The notes beneath the pieces were generated by a model. That model made no database searches. It was not told the origin of the DNA and saw only the letters and a program-made list of their open reading frames with translations. Positions 9,298 to 16,063 of a stretch of 64,000 bases of DNA are shown one piece after another. The number at the start of each line of letters is the position of its first letter. The stretch's first letter is position 1. This DNA comes from Bacteroidota bacterium. Its GTDB lineage: Bacteria > Bacteroidota > Bacteroidia > Cytophagales > Cyclobacteriaceae. Made by a program: the position numbers and the translations under genes. The stretch spans positions 1 through 64,000 of the forward strand of contig JAFDYU010000012.1 of NCBI GenBank assembly GCA_018267285.1, in the 5' to 3' direction.

Positions 9298-9615
9298 ACT
9301 TTCATTTAAAAAAAATCCATACCTCGTGTTGCGTGTACGAACCTACTTTGGAATATTGCGCTGCGCCACCACCGGTTAGCATTCGGCTGGTTTGAGACAG
9401 AATCTGGTATGGTTTCAGAGTTTCACTTTTGTTACCATATTGCAATCTTGTATTAATTACTTGTCAGTAATTCTACTTTGCTTTTAGCGAGGCAAAAAAA
9501 ACTGTCAATACTTTGTACTAAAGTATTTTACATGTCAGTGCTTTTTTCTGTTTTGAATTAAAGTTGACTTTGAGGATGGTAAAAGTAAATACCCCTTAAA
9601 GCGTATTTTGAAAAT
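9298..9615. other. Gene-free gap upstream of the PAS-LuxR remnant
   Basis: No convincing gene was found in these 318 bases. There is a small palindrome AATACTTT-GTACT-AAAGTATT at 9507-9527, about 90 bases before the regulator start, which could be an old operator or a chance hairpin. No clear TAnnTTTG promoter with correct spacing was seen. Confidence 0.4.
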
Positions 9616-10390
9616 ATGGTTGGCGATAAAAGGCAAAAACTAATCGGACAAATCCGTGAATATTTCACATCGCAATTTGTTTTCCCGGTTAATTCGAAGC
9701 AAGTAAGTAATGATGTTATCAAGGCACTTGAGCATCCTCTTTTAAAAGACACTATTTTCTCCAACAACATTGTTGCTATTATTGATCACAACAATTTCAG
9801 TTATCGATATGTCAGCACGGGGTTTGCTGATTATTTTGGCACGGATACCGCTGTTCTTATGGCACAGGGTCCCGAATGGTTCATTTCAACATTTCTTCCT
9901 CAAGACATCGAGTAGCTGGTGCCTGTGTTTAAAAAATGTATGCAGTCGGTCCTGGCCATCCCGCCAGAAGACCGAATGTTTTTTCAGTTGTACTATACTT
10001 ATCGTGCGCAGACGTTAAGAGGAATTGTGACTTTCCATCAGCAGACCGTACCATTAGCATTTGACGACCAGGGTTTACCCTACTTTAGTACTTGCGATTT
10101 GTTCTGACATTACCGAGTTCAAATCAACAGAGGGAATTTATTACAAAGTTACCCTGAACAAACCCGGTGAGCCCGTGAAGAGTTCCCTTGATTTTGATTC
10201 ACTGTTGTCGGATCGGGAAAAGGAGATCGTTCAGCACATGTCCGAAGGCAATGATGCTTTTGAAATAGCCGAAAGGCTTTTTATCAGTGAAAACACCGTG
10301 CGCACCCACCGAAAAAATATTTTGGCGAAAACAGGCGCAAAGAATTCGGTGCACCTGGTACGGATGGCCGTGGCCAACGGTTGGATTTAA
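9616..10390 (+). pseudogene. PAS-LuxR transcriptional regulator, broken by a stop codon and a frameshift
   Basis: Read through its lesions, this encodes an N-terminal PAS-like sensor region (about NNIVAIIDHNNFSYRYVSTG through ICSDITEFK) and a C-terminal LuxR helix-turn-helix (SDREKEIVQHMSEG, NTVRTHRKNILAKTGAKN). An in-frame TAG at 9913-9915 interrupts the sensor. One extra T near 10083-10086 shifts the frame: removing it restores GLPYLVLAICSDIT. A 15-base segment present in the upstream fragment is missing after GTGAAG. The C-terminal DNA-binding part alone is still an open frame from 10061 (109 residues), so a free HTH fragment could be made from an internal ATG. Otherwise the gene looks dead. 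Confidence 0.8.
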
Positions 10391-10508
10391 ATTATTGAGA
10401 TTCCGCGCAGCGTCTCCGCCCAAGTGCTCTGCGCTTTAAGGTTCGTTTTCATATTGCCGCAGGGGGCACCGAAACGGGAGACACTGCGAGAAATTGGAGA
10501 AATAAGCT

Positions 10509-11132
10509 CTAACTCTCCGAATGCTTCGCTCGCAAAAAGCCAATGAAGTAAATGAGATTGGTTGTAATGTTTATGAGGTTGTGCAAGTACCAGATTTTAA
10601 CTGCAAGATTCCACAACGGTGTACTTCTAATCAGAAATACACCAAAAAAGTAAAAAAATGCGCCAGTAAGCATCCAAAAAATCAATGATCGTGTCGGATT
10701 GTTCTCACTCTCTATAATTCCTAGGATACAAAAACTAGATGCAAACGCAATTAGAATATTGGTTATAAAATCATATACATTTAACACTGCTGGATAAACG
10801 AATATTGTTGACCAAAGTGGAATAATTACAATCCACAGTTTGGTAAAAAAAATTTTTAATACTCTGTATTTTGTGTTCTTGTTTATCATCCAAAACCAAA
10901 TGAGTGCTTCAGCAAGTCGAAAAAAATATTGCACATAGGTGTTAAGATTTGAATTTTGTATCAAATAAAAATACCAACCAGACAAATCTGTAAAAAAACC
11001 TAATAGCAGGTAAACAATAAATACTTTGACTGTTTTATCGACTTTATGCCTAAACCAAATACCGACAATTATTGCTGGCACAACAGAAAAGGTTGATGCA
11101 ATCTGTAAAGAATAAAAAAGATTTTCATCCAT
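10509..11132 (-). CDS. Multi-pass membrane protein, tandem paralogue A
   Basis: A 207-residue, very hydrophobic protein with about six to seven predicted transmembrane helices and few charged residues. It is clearly related to the protein at 11373-11996: both share STFSVVP near the N-terminus, GF-TDL-GWY, LIAF-SSFC, and an almost identical C-terminus (NITTNLIYFIGFLRA). No catalytic motif is visible. The length, helix pattern and C-terminal -YFIGFLRA- motif match a group of uncharacterised Bacteroidota membrane proteins. Function unknown. The gene is followed by the dead LuxR gene on the other strand and preceded by a small lipoprotein gene in the same direction. Confidence 0.75.
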   Translation of the reverse strand: MDENLFYSLQIASTFSVVPAIIVGIWFRHKVDKTVKVFIVYLLLGFFTDLSGWYFYLIQNSNLNTYVQYFFRLAEALIWFWMINKNTKYRVLKIFFTKLWIVIIPLWSTIFVYPAVLNVYDFITNILIAFASSFCILGIIESENNPTRSLIFWMLTGAFFYFFGVFLIRSTPLWNLAVKIWYLHNLINITTNLIYFIGFLRAKHSES

Positions 11133-11161
11133 AAAGCTGAGGAAATTAAAAAGGCAAGAGA

Positions 11162-11320
11162 TTAATTCCTGCCTTTTAGGTTTTTGACCATGATCGTAGC
11201 TTCAGTTAATAAGATACGATGAGTGCTACTTACGGGAGTTTCAGTTTGCAAACTCGAGGGTTGCTTTTCGGAAGTGCAGGCTGCTAATAAAAGCAAGGCC
11301 AATGTTTTGAAAATTTTCAT
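11162..11320 (-). CDS. Predicted 52-residue lipoprotein
   Basis: A short frame from the ATG at 11320 to a TAA at 11162-11164. The N-terminus, MKIFKTLALLLLAAC, is a textbook lipoprotein signal with lipobox LLAAC, leaving a mature peptide of only 38 residues rich in S, T and E. It lies between the two membrane-protein paralogues and reads in the same direction, so it may be part of their unit. No family is recognised. The strong signal peptide is the main support. Confidence 0.55.
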   Translation of the reverse strand: MKIFKTLALLLLAACTSEKQPSSLQTETPVSSTHRILLTEATIMVKNLKGRN

Positions 11321-11372
11321 GCGTGCTTAACTTGATTTTACTAAGCTAATACACACATAGAATTATGCAAAA

Positions 11373-11996
11373 TTACTTTACTGGTTGCCTTGCTCGCAAA
11401 AAGCCAATGAAGTAAATGAGATTGGTGGTAATGTTTACAATATTTTGGCCATACCAAATCCTTACACCAATGTATGATGAAAGTAAACTCATGAAAAAGA
11501 AAGTCGAAAAAAAATAAAAAAATATACCCAATAATATCCAAATAAATAAAATGCTTTTATCCGTTTCATTCTCTTCTAAAATTTTTAAAAGGCAGAAACT
11601 CGAAGAAAACGCTATCAATAACCCATTGACTGTTTTATAATAAATAATTGCGTCAGGAAAAATGAAGCAAAAGCTAACCAAGATTAATAAGACTATCCAC
11701 GCTCTTCTAAAAACGTATTTGATAAGCTTATTGATAGAAATTTCACCAATCAGCCAAAAAAGCATAGAAGTTTCAACAAATGCATAAAAGATTCTAACAA
11801 TTTTATTTAATGCACTATAATTTGAAATATACATATACCATCCAATTAAATCTGTGATAAAACCAAACAGAAGAAAAAGAAGGAAAATTCTTAGTCGAAA
11901 ATCAGTGTTTTTTAAAACGAATAATAAAAGAATAAGTGGTGGCACAACGGAAAATGTTGAGATAAGATGCACTATAAAAACTATATCGTTGGACAC
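11373..11996 (-). CDS. Multi-pass membrane protein, tandem paralogue B
   Basis: A 207-residue hydrophobic protein with the same length, helix arrangement and signature segments as the protein at 10509-11132. Overall identity by eye is about a third to two fifths, but the C-terminal 15 residues (NITTNLIYFIGFLRA) are the same and even the codons there match the paralogue. This points to tandem duplication with later exchange or strong constraint at the 3' end. There is no sign of enzymatic motifs. It begins 24 bp after the gene at 12021-12893, so the two may be co-transcribed. Function unknown. Confidence 0.75.
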   Translation of the reverse strand: MSNDIVFIVHLISTFSVVPPLILLLFVLKNTDFRLRIFLLFLLFGFITDLIGWYMYISNYSALNKIVRIFYAFVETSMLFWLIGEISINKLIKYVFRRAWIVLLILVSFCFIFPDAIIYYKTVNGLLIAFSSSFCLLKILEENETDKSILFIWILLGIFFYFFSTFFFMSLLSSYIGVRIWYGQNIVNITTNLIYFIGFLRARQPVK

Positions 11997-12020
11997 TCTA
12001 CTAATTTTATATTCAATTTA

Positions 12021-12893
12021 TTACTTAGTAGTTGGTGGCGGTGGTGGCCATGAGTCTTCCACAGTGGTGCCATCTCCATTGCCATTCCTTTTAGGTTTTA
12101 TTTTTTTTCCTTCCTTATCGACCGCTACCAGCACTAACCTGATTTTGTTCTTTAAATCATTCCCCTTTTTATCCTTTTCTTCATACGCAAAATAATATTT
12201 AACATATCCTCCAACACCATCGATCTTGTAAAGGAAATCAGAGAGAATGTGATCTTTTGTATTGCTGGCTGGATGGTTATTTTCAGTGAAAACGGAAAAT
12301 GAATATTCACAATAAATTGGATTGCTTATGAACTTCATTTTTCTTTTGAAATTCTTAATTGATTTATTAACAGTTGCACTGTCAAGGGTATCAAATTTAT
12401 AAGCTACGCCCGGTTTAGGCTGTGGTAATAAGCACCTGTCTTCAATCACGTGCTTTCTCACTGCTGGCGTATCTGTATTTTCCTTTTTAGGGTATAAAAA
12501 AATATAAGGTTTTATTATTTGGTTTGTTGTGGCAAACCTTGGCAGCCTATCAAAATGGGTTGAATCATATTTATCAACCTGCTCCAACGCAACATAGAAT
12601 TCCTCCGATGTTTTAGTTGAATCATAACAAAACCAAAGCATAACACCAATATTTTTGTTTGAAATTCTGAAATGATCAACCTTAAACATACCTCCATGAC
12701 CTGCGTTTATTGCCAAGTCATGCAACTTCGCATTTTCTTTTTTATCCATAAAATCAGAGATCATGACAACAGCGCGCTCAATCGGAATTATGGCGATAGG
12801 AGGCATTATAGGTTTATAGAAAATCTTGTAAGCAGCATAACAAATTACTACAATACCAAGAATGCCAGAAATAACTTTGGAATATTTTTTCAT
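12021..12893 (-). CDS. Membrane-anchored protein of unknown function with proline-rich tail
   Basis: A 290-residue protein with one N-terminal transmembrane helix (about residues 9-26) and the rest presumably in the periplasm. The body is lysine-rich without a recognised domain, and the C-terminus ends in a proline run (WPPPPPTTK). The DNA is more A+T-rich than the metabolic genes around the window, like the two membrane paralogues next to it, which suggests a shared, possibly transferred origin. No known family is recognised. Confidence 0.7.
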   Translation of the reverse strand: MKKYSKVISGILGIVVICYAAYKIFYKPIMPPIAIIPIERAVVMISDFMDKKENAKLHDLAINAGHGGMFKVDHFRISNKNIGVMLWFCYDSTKTSEEFYVALEQVDKYDSTHFDRLPRFATTNQIIKPYIFLYPKKENTDTPAVRKHVIEDRCLLPQPKPGVAYKFDTLDSATVNKSIKNFKRKMKFISNPIYCEYSFSVFTENNHPASNTKDHILSDFLYKIDGVGGYVKYYFAYEEKDKKGNDLKNKIRLVLVAVDKEGKKIKPKRNGNGDGTTVEDSWPPPPPTTK

Positions 12894-12945
12894 AACAGTT
12901 TGGGGTTTGGGTTAACATAAACTTACCGATTTTTCATAAATATTT

Positions 12946-13209
12946 TCACGCCTTAAACTTAAATCCGCCAAATCCTTTTCCGGAGTTTCTCAAGCCGCGT
13001 GTGAGCTGAAGCTCGGCTTCTTTGGGCGATGAGATGGTGATGGAGTACGTGCTGCCCGGCTTGCCCTGCACAAACCAATGCACCACATATTCTTGGTCGG
13101 TATCAATATCGAGCGCAATCGATTCGGTGTTTTTTCCGATCAATGCATTGTCTAAGTAAAGCCACAAAGCACCATCGCCAACAACTGAAGAAATCATCAA
13201 TTTTGCCAT
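12946..13209 (-). CDS. Small 87-residue protein of unknown function
   Basis: A short protein with no signal peptide or membrane helix. It looks all-beta: alternating hydrophobic residues in GALWLYLDNALIG, EYVVHWFVQGKPGSTYSITIS and a glycine-rich end (GLRNSGKGFGGFKFKA). It could be a small Ig- or fibronectin-like beta-sandwich acting as an effector or adaptor, but no family is recognised. It stands alone, 52 bp from the next gene upstream. Base composition is closer to the housekeeping genes than its neighbour's. Confidence 0.65.
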   Translation of the reverse strand: MAKLMISSVVGDGALWLYLDNALIGKNTESIALDIDTDQEYVVHWFVQGKPGSTYSITISSPKEAELQLTRGLRNSGKGFGGFKFKA

Positions 13210-13334
13210 GATTACATTTTATTGACAAAAATAGAAGCAACTAACTGCGGACTAAGTATGAAATAGTATTTGGTTAATTTCTCTGTGAAACCGGAGAACC
13301 CAAAACAGAATTCGGGTATTACTTTTTCCACTGA

Positions 13335-13363
13335 TGTCAGGTTTCGATAAACTCAACCTGACA
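13335..13363. repeat. 9-bp-stem intergenic hairpin
   Basis: TGTCAGGTT at 13335-13343 pairs perfectly with AACCTGACA at 13355-13363 around an 11-base loop (TCGATAAACTC). It lies 44 bp after the stop of the LytTR regulator. There is no T-run on the minus strand after it, so it is not a standard intrinsic terminator. On the minus strand it reads TGTCAGGTTGAG...CGAAACCTGACA, which resembles the palindromic intergenic elements of the TGTCAnnnTGAGnnnnTCGA type that I recall from many Bacteroidota genomes. Confidence 0.5.
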
Positions 13364-13406
13364 ATCAAATTATCAACCCGATTGTCGAACCATAGTTTGT
13401 GTAACA

Positions 13407-14156
13407 TCAGTTTTTCAGTTGGTGGAGAAACTCATCTTTGCGCCTACGCGATACATCGATCTGCGAGCCGTCAGTCATCTTCACCATTCCGCCTTCACCT
13501 TTAATGTATTCGGCAATGTATTCAAGGTTAATCAGGTGCGAATTGTGAACCCTGAAAAAACGATAGTCGGTTTCGGTCAACATTTGCTCTACTTCTTTCA
13601 ATGTTTTTGAAACCACCATCCTGCGTTTGTCGGTGGTGAAAAAAGTGGTGTACGTGTTATCCGATTCGCAGCGCACAATGTCTTTCACCTGCACATACAT
13701 AAACCCGGTGAGCGTTGGCAATGCTATGCGGTGATTGTTGTGCGGCAACCGAAAATTGGTGAGCATGTTTTGAATTTGTGAGGCTCGCTCTTCGGCATTT
13801 TTTCCTCGCTTGAATTTATCCAGTGCAACCACAAGCTCTTCTCTAACAATGGGCTTGAGCAAATAATCGATGGCCGAAAACCGAAACGCTTTCACGGCAT
13901 GTTCTTCGTAGGCCGTGGTAAAAATAATTTCGAAATGAAAATTATTTTTGTTTTCGAGTATCTCGAAAGACTTGTGCGATCCCAGCATCACATCAAGGAA
14001 AGCCAGATCGGGTTTTGTTGTTTCAATCAATTGTTTGGCTTCATCTACGGTTGATGCTATTCCCCGTAAGTGAAATTCGCTGAATTCGCCAAGCAAATTT
14101 GTCAGACTTTCTTGCTGATGCTTTTCGTCTTCAACAATAATGACATTGTAATTCAT
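13407..14156 (-). CDS. LytTR-family response regulator
   Basis: A 249-residue two-component regulator. The N-terminal receiver domain has the acidic pair E9/D10, the phosphoacceptor D55 (LAFLDVMLG) and the lysine of the KPI motif. The C-terminal LytTR domain (about residues 145-245) has the typical sequence EQMLTETDYRFFRVHNSHLIN and binds DNA through loops rather than a helix-turn-helix. It lies 2 bp downstream of the kinase gene and the two should form one signalling pair controlling membrane or cell-surface functions; the target is unknown. A hairpin lies after its stop codon. Confidence 0.93.
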   Translation of the reverse strand: MNYNVIIVEDEKHQQESLTNLLGEFSEFHLRGIASTVDEAKQLIETTKPDLAFLDVMLGSHKSFEILENKNNFHFEIIFTTAYEEHAVKAFRFSAIDYLLKPIVREELVVALDKFKRGKNAEERASQIQNMLTNFRLPHNNHRIALPTLTGFMYVQVKDIVRCESDNTYTTFFTTDKRRMVVSKTLKEVEQMLTETDYRFFRVHNSHLINLEYIAEYIKGEGGMVKMTDGSQIDVSRRRKDEFLHQLKN

Positions 14157-14158
14157 AG

Positions 14159-14989
14159 TCAGTCTTGAAAAGGTAAACTTAATGTGATCGATTTTCCTTC
14201 GTTCGTGTTTTTCGTTAGTACAAACCGTGCATCAGAATGGTATAACGTATTTAAATTTTTCAATCGTTCTTGAATCAAGTTCATGCCCATCGATGATTTT
14301 TTCACGCGGTTCGATAAATCAATTTCTGATTTCTCGCTTTCTTCTTTTCCATTATCGCAAATGGTGCACTGAATGTGGCGCTCATCTTTTTTTGAAAAAT
14401 GTATATGTATTTTCCCTCCTTCGCTTCGTTGATTGAGTCCATGCCAGATTGAATTCTCGATGAAGGGTTGAATGACCATGGGTGGAATTTGAACGGCATC
14501 GGCATTTAATTCGTCACTTATTTCAATACTGAATTGGAAACGTTGGTTAAGGCGAAGTTGCTCCAGCAGCATGTAGTTTCTATTGGCTTCAATCTCATCG
14601 GCCAGCGAAACCATGCGAAGTGCCGAGCTTTCCAACACATGGCGGATCAGTTGTGAAAATTTGATCAGGTAGTCAGCGGCATGGGCCTGGTTGGTGTGCA
14701 TGTAATGATGAATGGAATTAAGGCAGTTAAAAATAAAATGCGGATCCATCTGTGCCCGCAGCGCCTTCAATTCACCCTCGGCAATGCTTAGTTTTAATGC
14801 CGTCTCTTTTTCTCGAAAAGCGGCTTCGCGCCTAGCACGGTAAAAAATAAAAACAAAAAAGGAAAATGCGACAACTACGGGAATCAATGCAAATAGAAGC
14901 ACGCGCTCAACTTGGTTATCTGGTTGCGCTAATGAATAGATATTCGTTGGTCTTTCTTGAACAAAAGCTAAGCCAACGTGTAGCAACAT
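14159..14989 (-). CDS. LytS/YehU-type sensor histidine kinase (short form)
   Basis: A 276-residue kinase of the His_kinase (PF06580) type. H84 in MDPHFIFNCLNSIHHY is the phosphorylated histidine. The ATPase part follows, with N-box PMVIQPFIENSIWHGL and G-box MGMNLIQERL. Only one transmembrane helix (about residues 29-50) precedes it and there is almost no extracellular sensor, so the protein is short for the family. It may sense through partner proteins, or a longer N-terminal region may have been lost. It is the upstream gene of the kinase-regulator pair. Confidence 0.9.
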   Translation of the reverse strand: MLLHVGLAFVQERPTNIYSLAQPDNQVERVLLFALIPVVVAFSFFVFIFYRARREAAFREKETALKLSIAEGELKALRAQMDPHFIFNCLNSIHHYMHTNQAHAADYLIKFSQLIRHVLESSALRMVSLADEIEANRNYMLLEQLRLNQRFQFSIEISDELNADAVQIPPMVIQPFIENSIWHGLNQRSEGGKIHIHFSKKDERHIQCTICDNGKEESEKSEIDLSNRVKKSSMGMNLIQERLKNLNTLYHSDARFVLTKNTNEGKSITLSLPFQD

Positions 14990-15105
14990 GGGTTAAACCG
15001 TTTGAAAAAGCTTAGGCATCGAAAAGTAAGTTAATAATTTTTTGAATAGCCGCAATACGTTCAACCTATAAGAAAACCCAAAACTGTCAACTGCGTGACT
15101 TTACT

Positions 15106-15139
15106 TTTGAATCGATGGAACTATTTTAGTTTATATTTG
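15106..15139 (+). promoter_or_regulatory. Candidate trxA promoter
   Basis: TATATTTG at 15132-15139 is an exact TAnnTTTG -7 element. A TTTG at 15106-15109 lies 22 bases upstream as a possible -33 element. The trxA ATG is at 15179, leaving a leader of about 35 bases. Confidence 0.5.
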
Positions 15140-15178
15140 TGTTCGATACCTGAACTTAAAAAACATAATTTTATAGAC

Positions 15179-15502
15179 ATGGGCAAAACAATGGAATTAA
15201 CAGACGCCAATTTTGATGAAACCTTGAAAAGCGATAAACCTGTACTGGTTGACTTCTGGGCAGAATGGTGCGGCCCCTGCAAAATGATCGGCCCCGTGGT
15301 GGAAGAACTTGCAGGCGATTACGAAGGCAAAGCGGTAGTTGCAAAATTAAATGTGGATGAAAACCCACAGGTTACCGCCCGCTATGGCGTGCGCTCCATC
15401 CCTACCCTGTTGGTTTTTAAAAATGGCCAGATCGTTGATAAGCAAGTAGGCGCTGTGCCCAAATCGGTGCTTGCTTCAAAATTACAGGCGCAAGTAGCCT
15501 AA
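15179..15502 (+). CDS. trxA: Thioredoxin
   Basis: A 107-residue cytoplasmic thioredoxin that reduces protein disulfides with electrons from thioredoxin reductase. The active site is W30-C31-G32-P33-C34-K35, and the cis-proline (SIPTLLVF) and C-terminal helix are in place. The frame could be opened further upstream, but the ATG at 15179 gives the standard thioredoxin length and follows a promoter match, so it is chosen. The gene stands alone, with its own promoter upstream and an intrinsic terminator directly downstream. Confidence 0.96.
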   Translation: MGKTMELTDANFDETLKSDKPVLVDFWAEWCGPCKMIGPVVEELAGDYEGKAVVAKLNVDENPQVTARYGVRSIPTLLVFKNGQIVDKQVGAVPKSVLASKLQAQVA

Positions 15503-15522
15503 AGCTATCTTTCTACAACATG

Positions 15523-15556
15523 AGCCGATACTTCACCGTATCGGCTTTTTTATTTT
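15523..15556 (+). terminator. Intrinsic terminator after trxA
   Basis: AGCCGATAC (15523-15531) pairs perfectly with GTATCGGCT (15538-15546) around the loop TTCACC, followed by the T-rich tract TTTTTATTTT. It separates trxA from the Rrf2 operon. Confidence 0.9.
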
Positions 15557-15571
15557 AGTAGATCTCATAAT

Positions 15572-15597
15572 TATTTACGACAAAATTATCGTAAATA
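15572..15597. promoter_or_regulatory. Inverted repeat, likely Rrf2 operator
   Basis: TATTTACGA (15572-15580) and TCGTAAATA (15589-15597) form a perfect 9-bp inverted repeat with an 8-base spacer. The right arm covers the place where the -33 element should lie relative to the TACTTTTG box. Placement right in front of an Rrf2 gene suggests autoregulation by that protein; the binding itself is inferred. Confidence 0.65.
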
Positions 15598-15617
15598 TAA
15601 AATTGTGTGTACTTTTG
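15589..15617 (+). promoter_or_regulatory. Candidate promoter of the Rrf2-oxidase operon
   Basis: TACTTTTG at 15610-15617 matches TAnnTTTG. No TTG is seen at the ideal -33 position, which instead lies inside the right arm of the inverted repeat. The start codon at 15632 would follow a leader of about 8-10 bases. A weak -33 element overlapped by an operator would fit a tightly regulated promoter. Confidence 0.5.
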
Positions 15618-15631
15618 ATTTATCGAAGCTT

Positions 15632-16063
15632 ATGTTTTCAAAAAGTTGCGAATATGGAATCCGGGCAATCCTGTACATTCTAACTCAGTCAATGGAAAAT
15701 ACTCGGGTAAAAATTGGAGATATAGCAGAAAATGTAGGTACACCGTTGGCTTTCACCGGTAAAATATTAGGCGCATTAACCAAATACAACATTGTAAATT
15801 CTTATACCGGTCCTAACGGTGGTTTTGACATTGACCGCAAGCGCATGAAAGAAATAAAAGTGAGCGATATTGTTTATGCTATTGATGGCGATGGTGTTTA
15901 CAGCGGCTGCGCACTCGGCTTAAACGAATGCAGCAGTGCCCAACCTTGCCCCTTGCACAATCGATTTGTGAAAGTGCGAAGCGAACTGAAAAATCTATTA
16001 GAAACAACGAGTGTTTATGACCTCGCCCTTGGATTAAAAACAGGAAAATCAAAATTGTTATGA
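15632..16063 (+). CDS. Rrf2-family transcriptional regulator (likely iron-sulfur sensor)
   Basis: A 143-residue winged-helix repressor. The N-terminus MFSKSCEYGIRAILYI is typical of the family, which sets the ATG at 15632 in preference to an upstream ATG at 15605. C93, C100 and C106 (C-x6-C-x5-C) sit where IscR and NsrR hold a [2Fe-2S] cluster, so the protein probably senses nitric oxide, iron or oxidative damage through a cluster. It is the first gene of a six-gene operon; its stop overlaps the next start by four bases (ATGA). An inverted repeat in its own promoter is the obvious operator. The downstream cluster-repair gene supports a nitrosative or oxidative stress role. Confidence 0.9.
   Translation: MFSKSCEYGIRAILYILTQSMENTRVKIGDIAENVGTPLAFTGKILGALTKYNIVNSYTGPNGGFDIDRKRMKEIKVSDIVYAIDGDGVYSGCALGLNECSSAQPCPLHNRFVKVRSELKNLLETTSVYDLALGLKTGKSKLL

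Noticed and set aside
10061..10390. An intact short LuxR regulator of 109 residues
   Set aside because: The frame begins with out-of-frame codons and continues the PAS domain after a one-base shift, so it is the 3' part of a broken gene.
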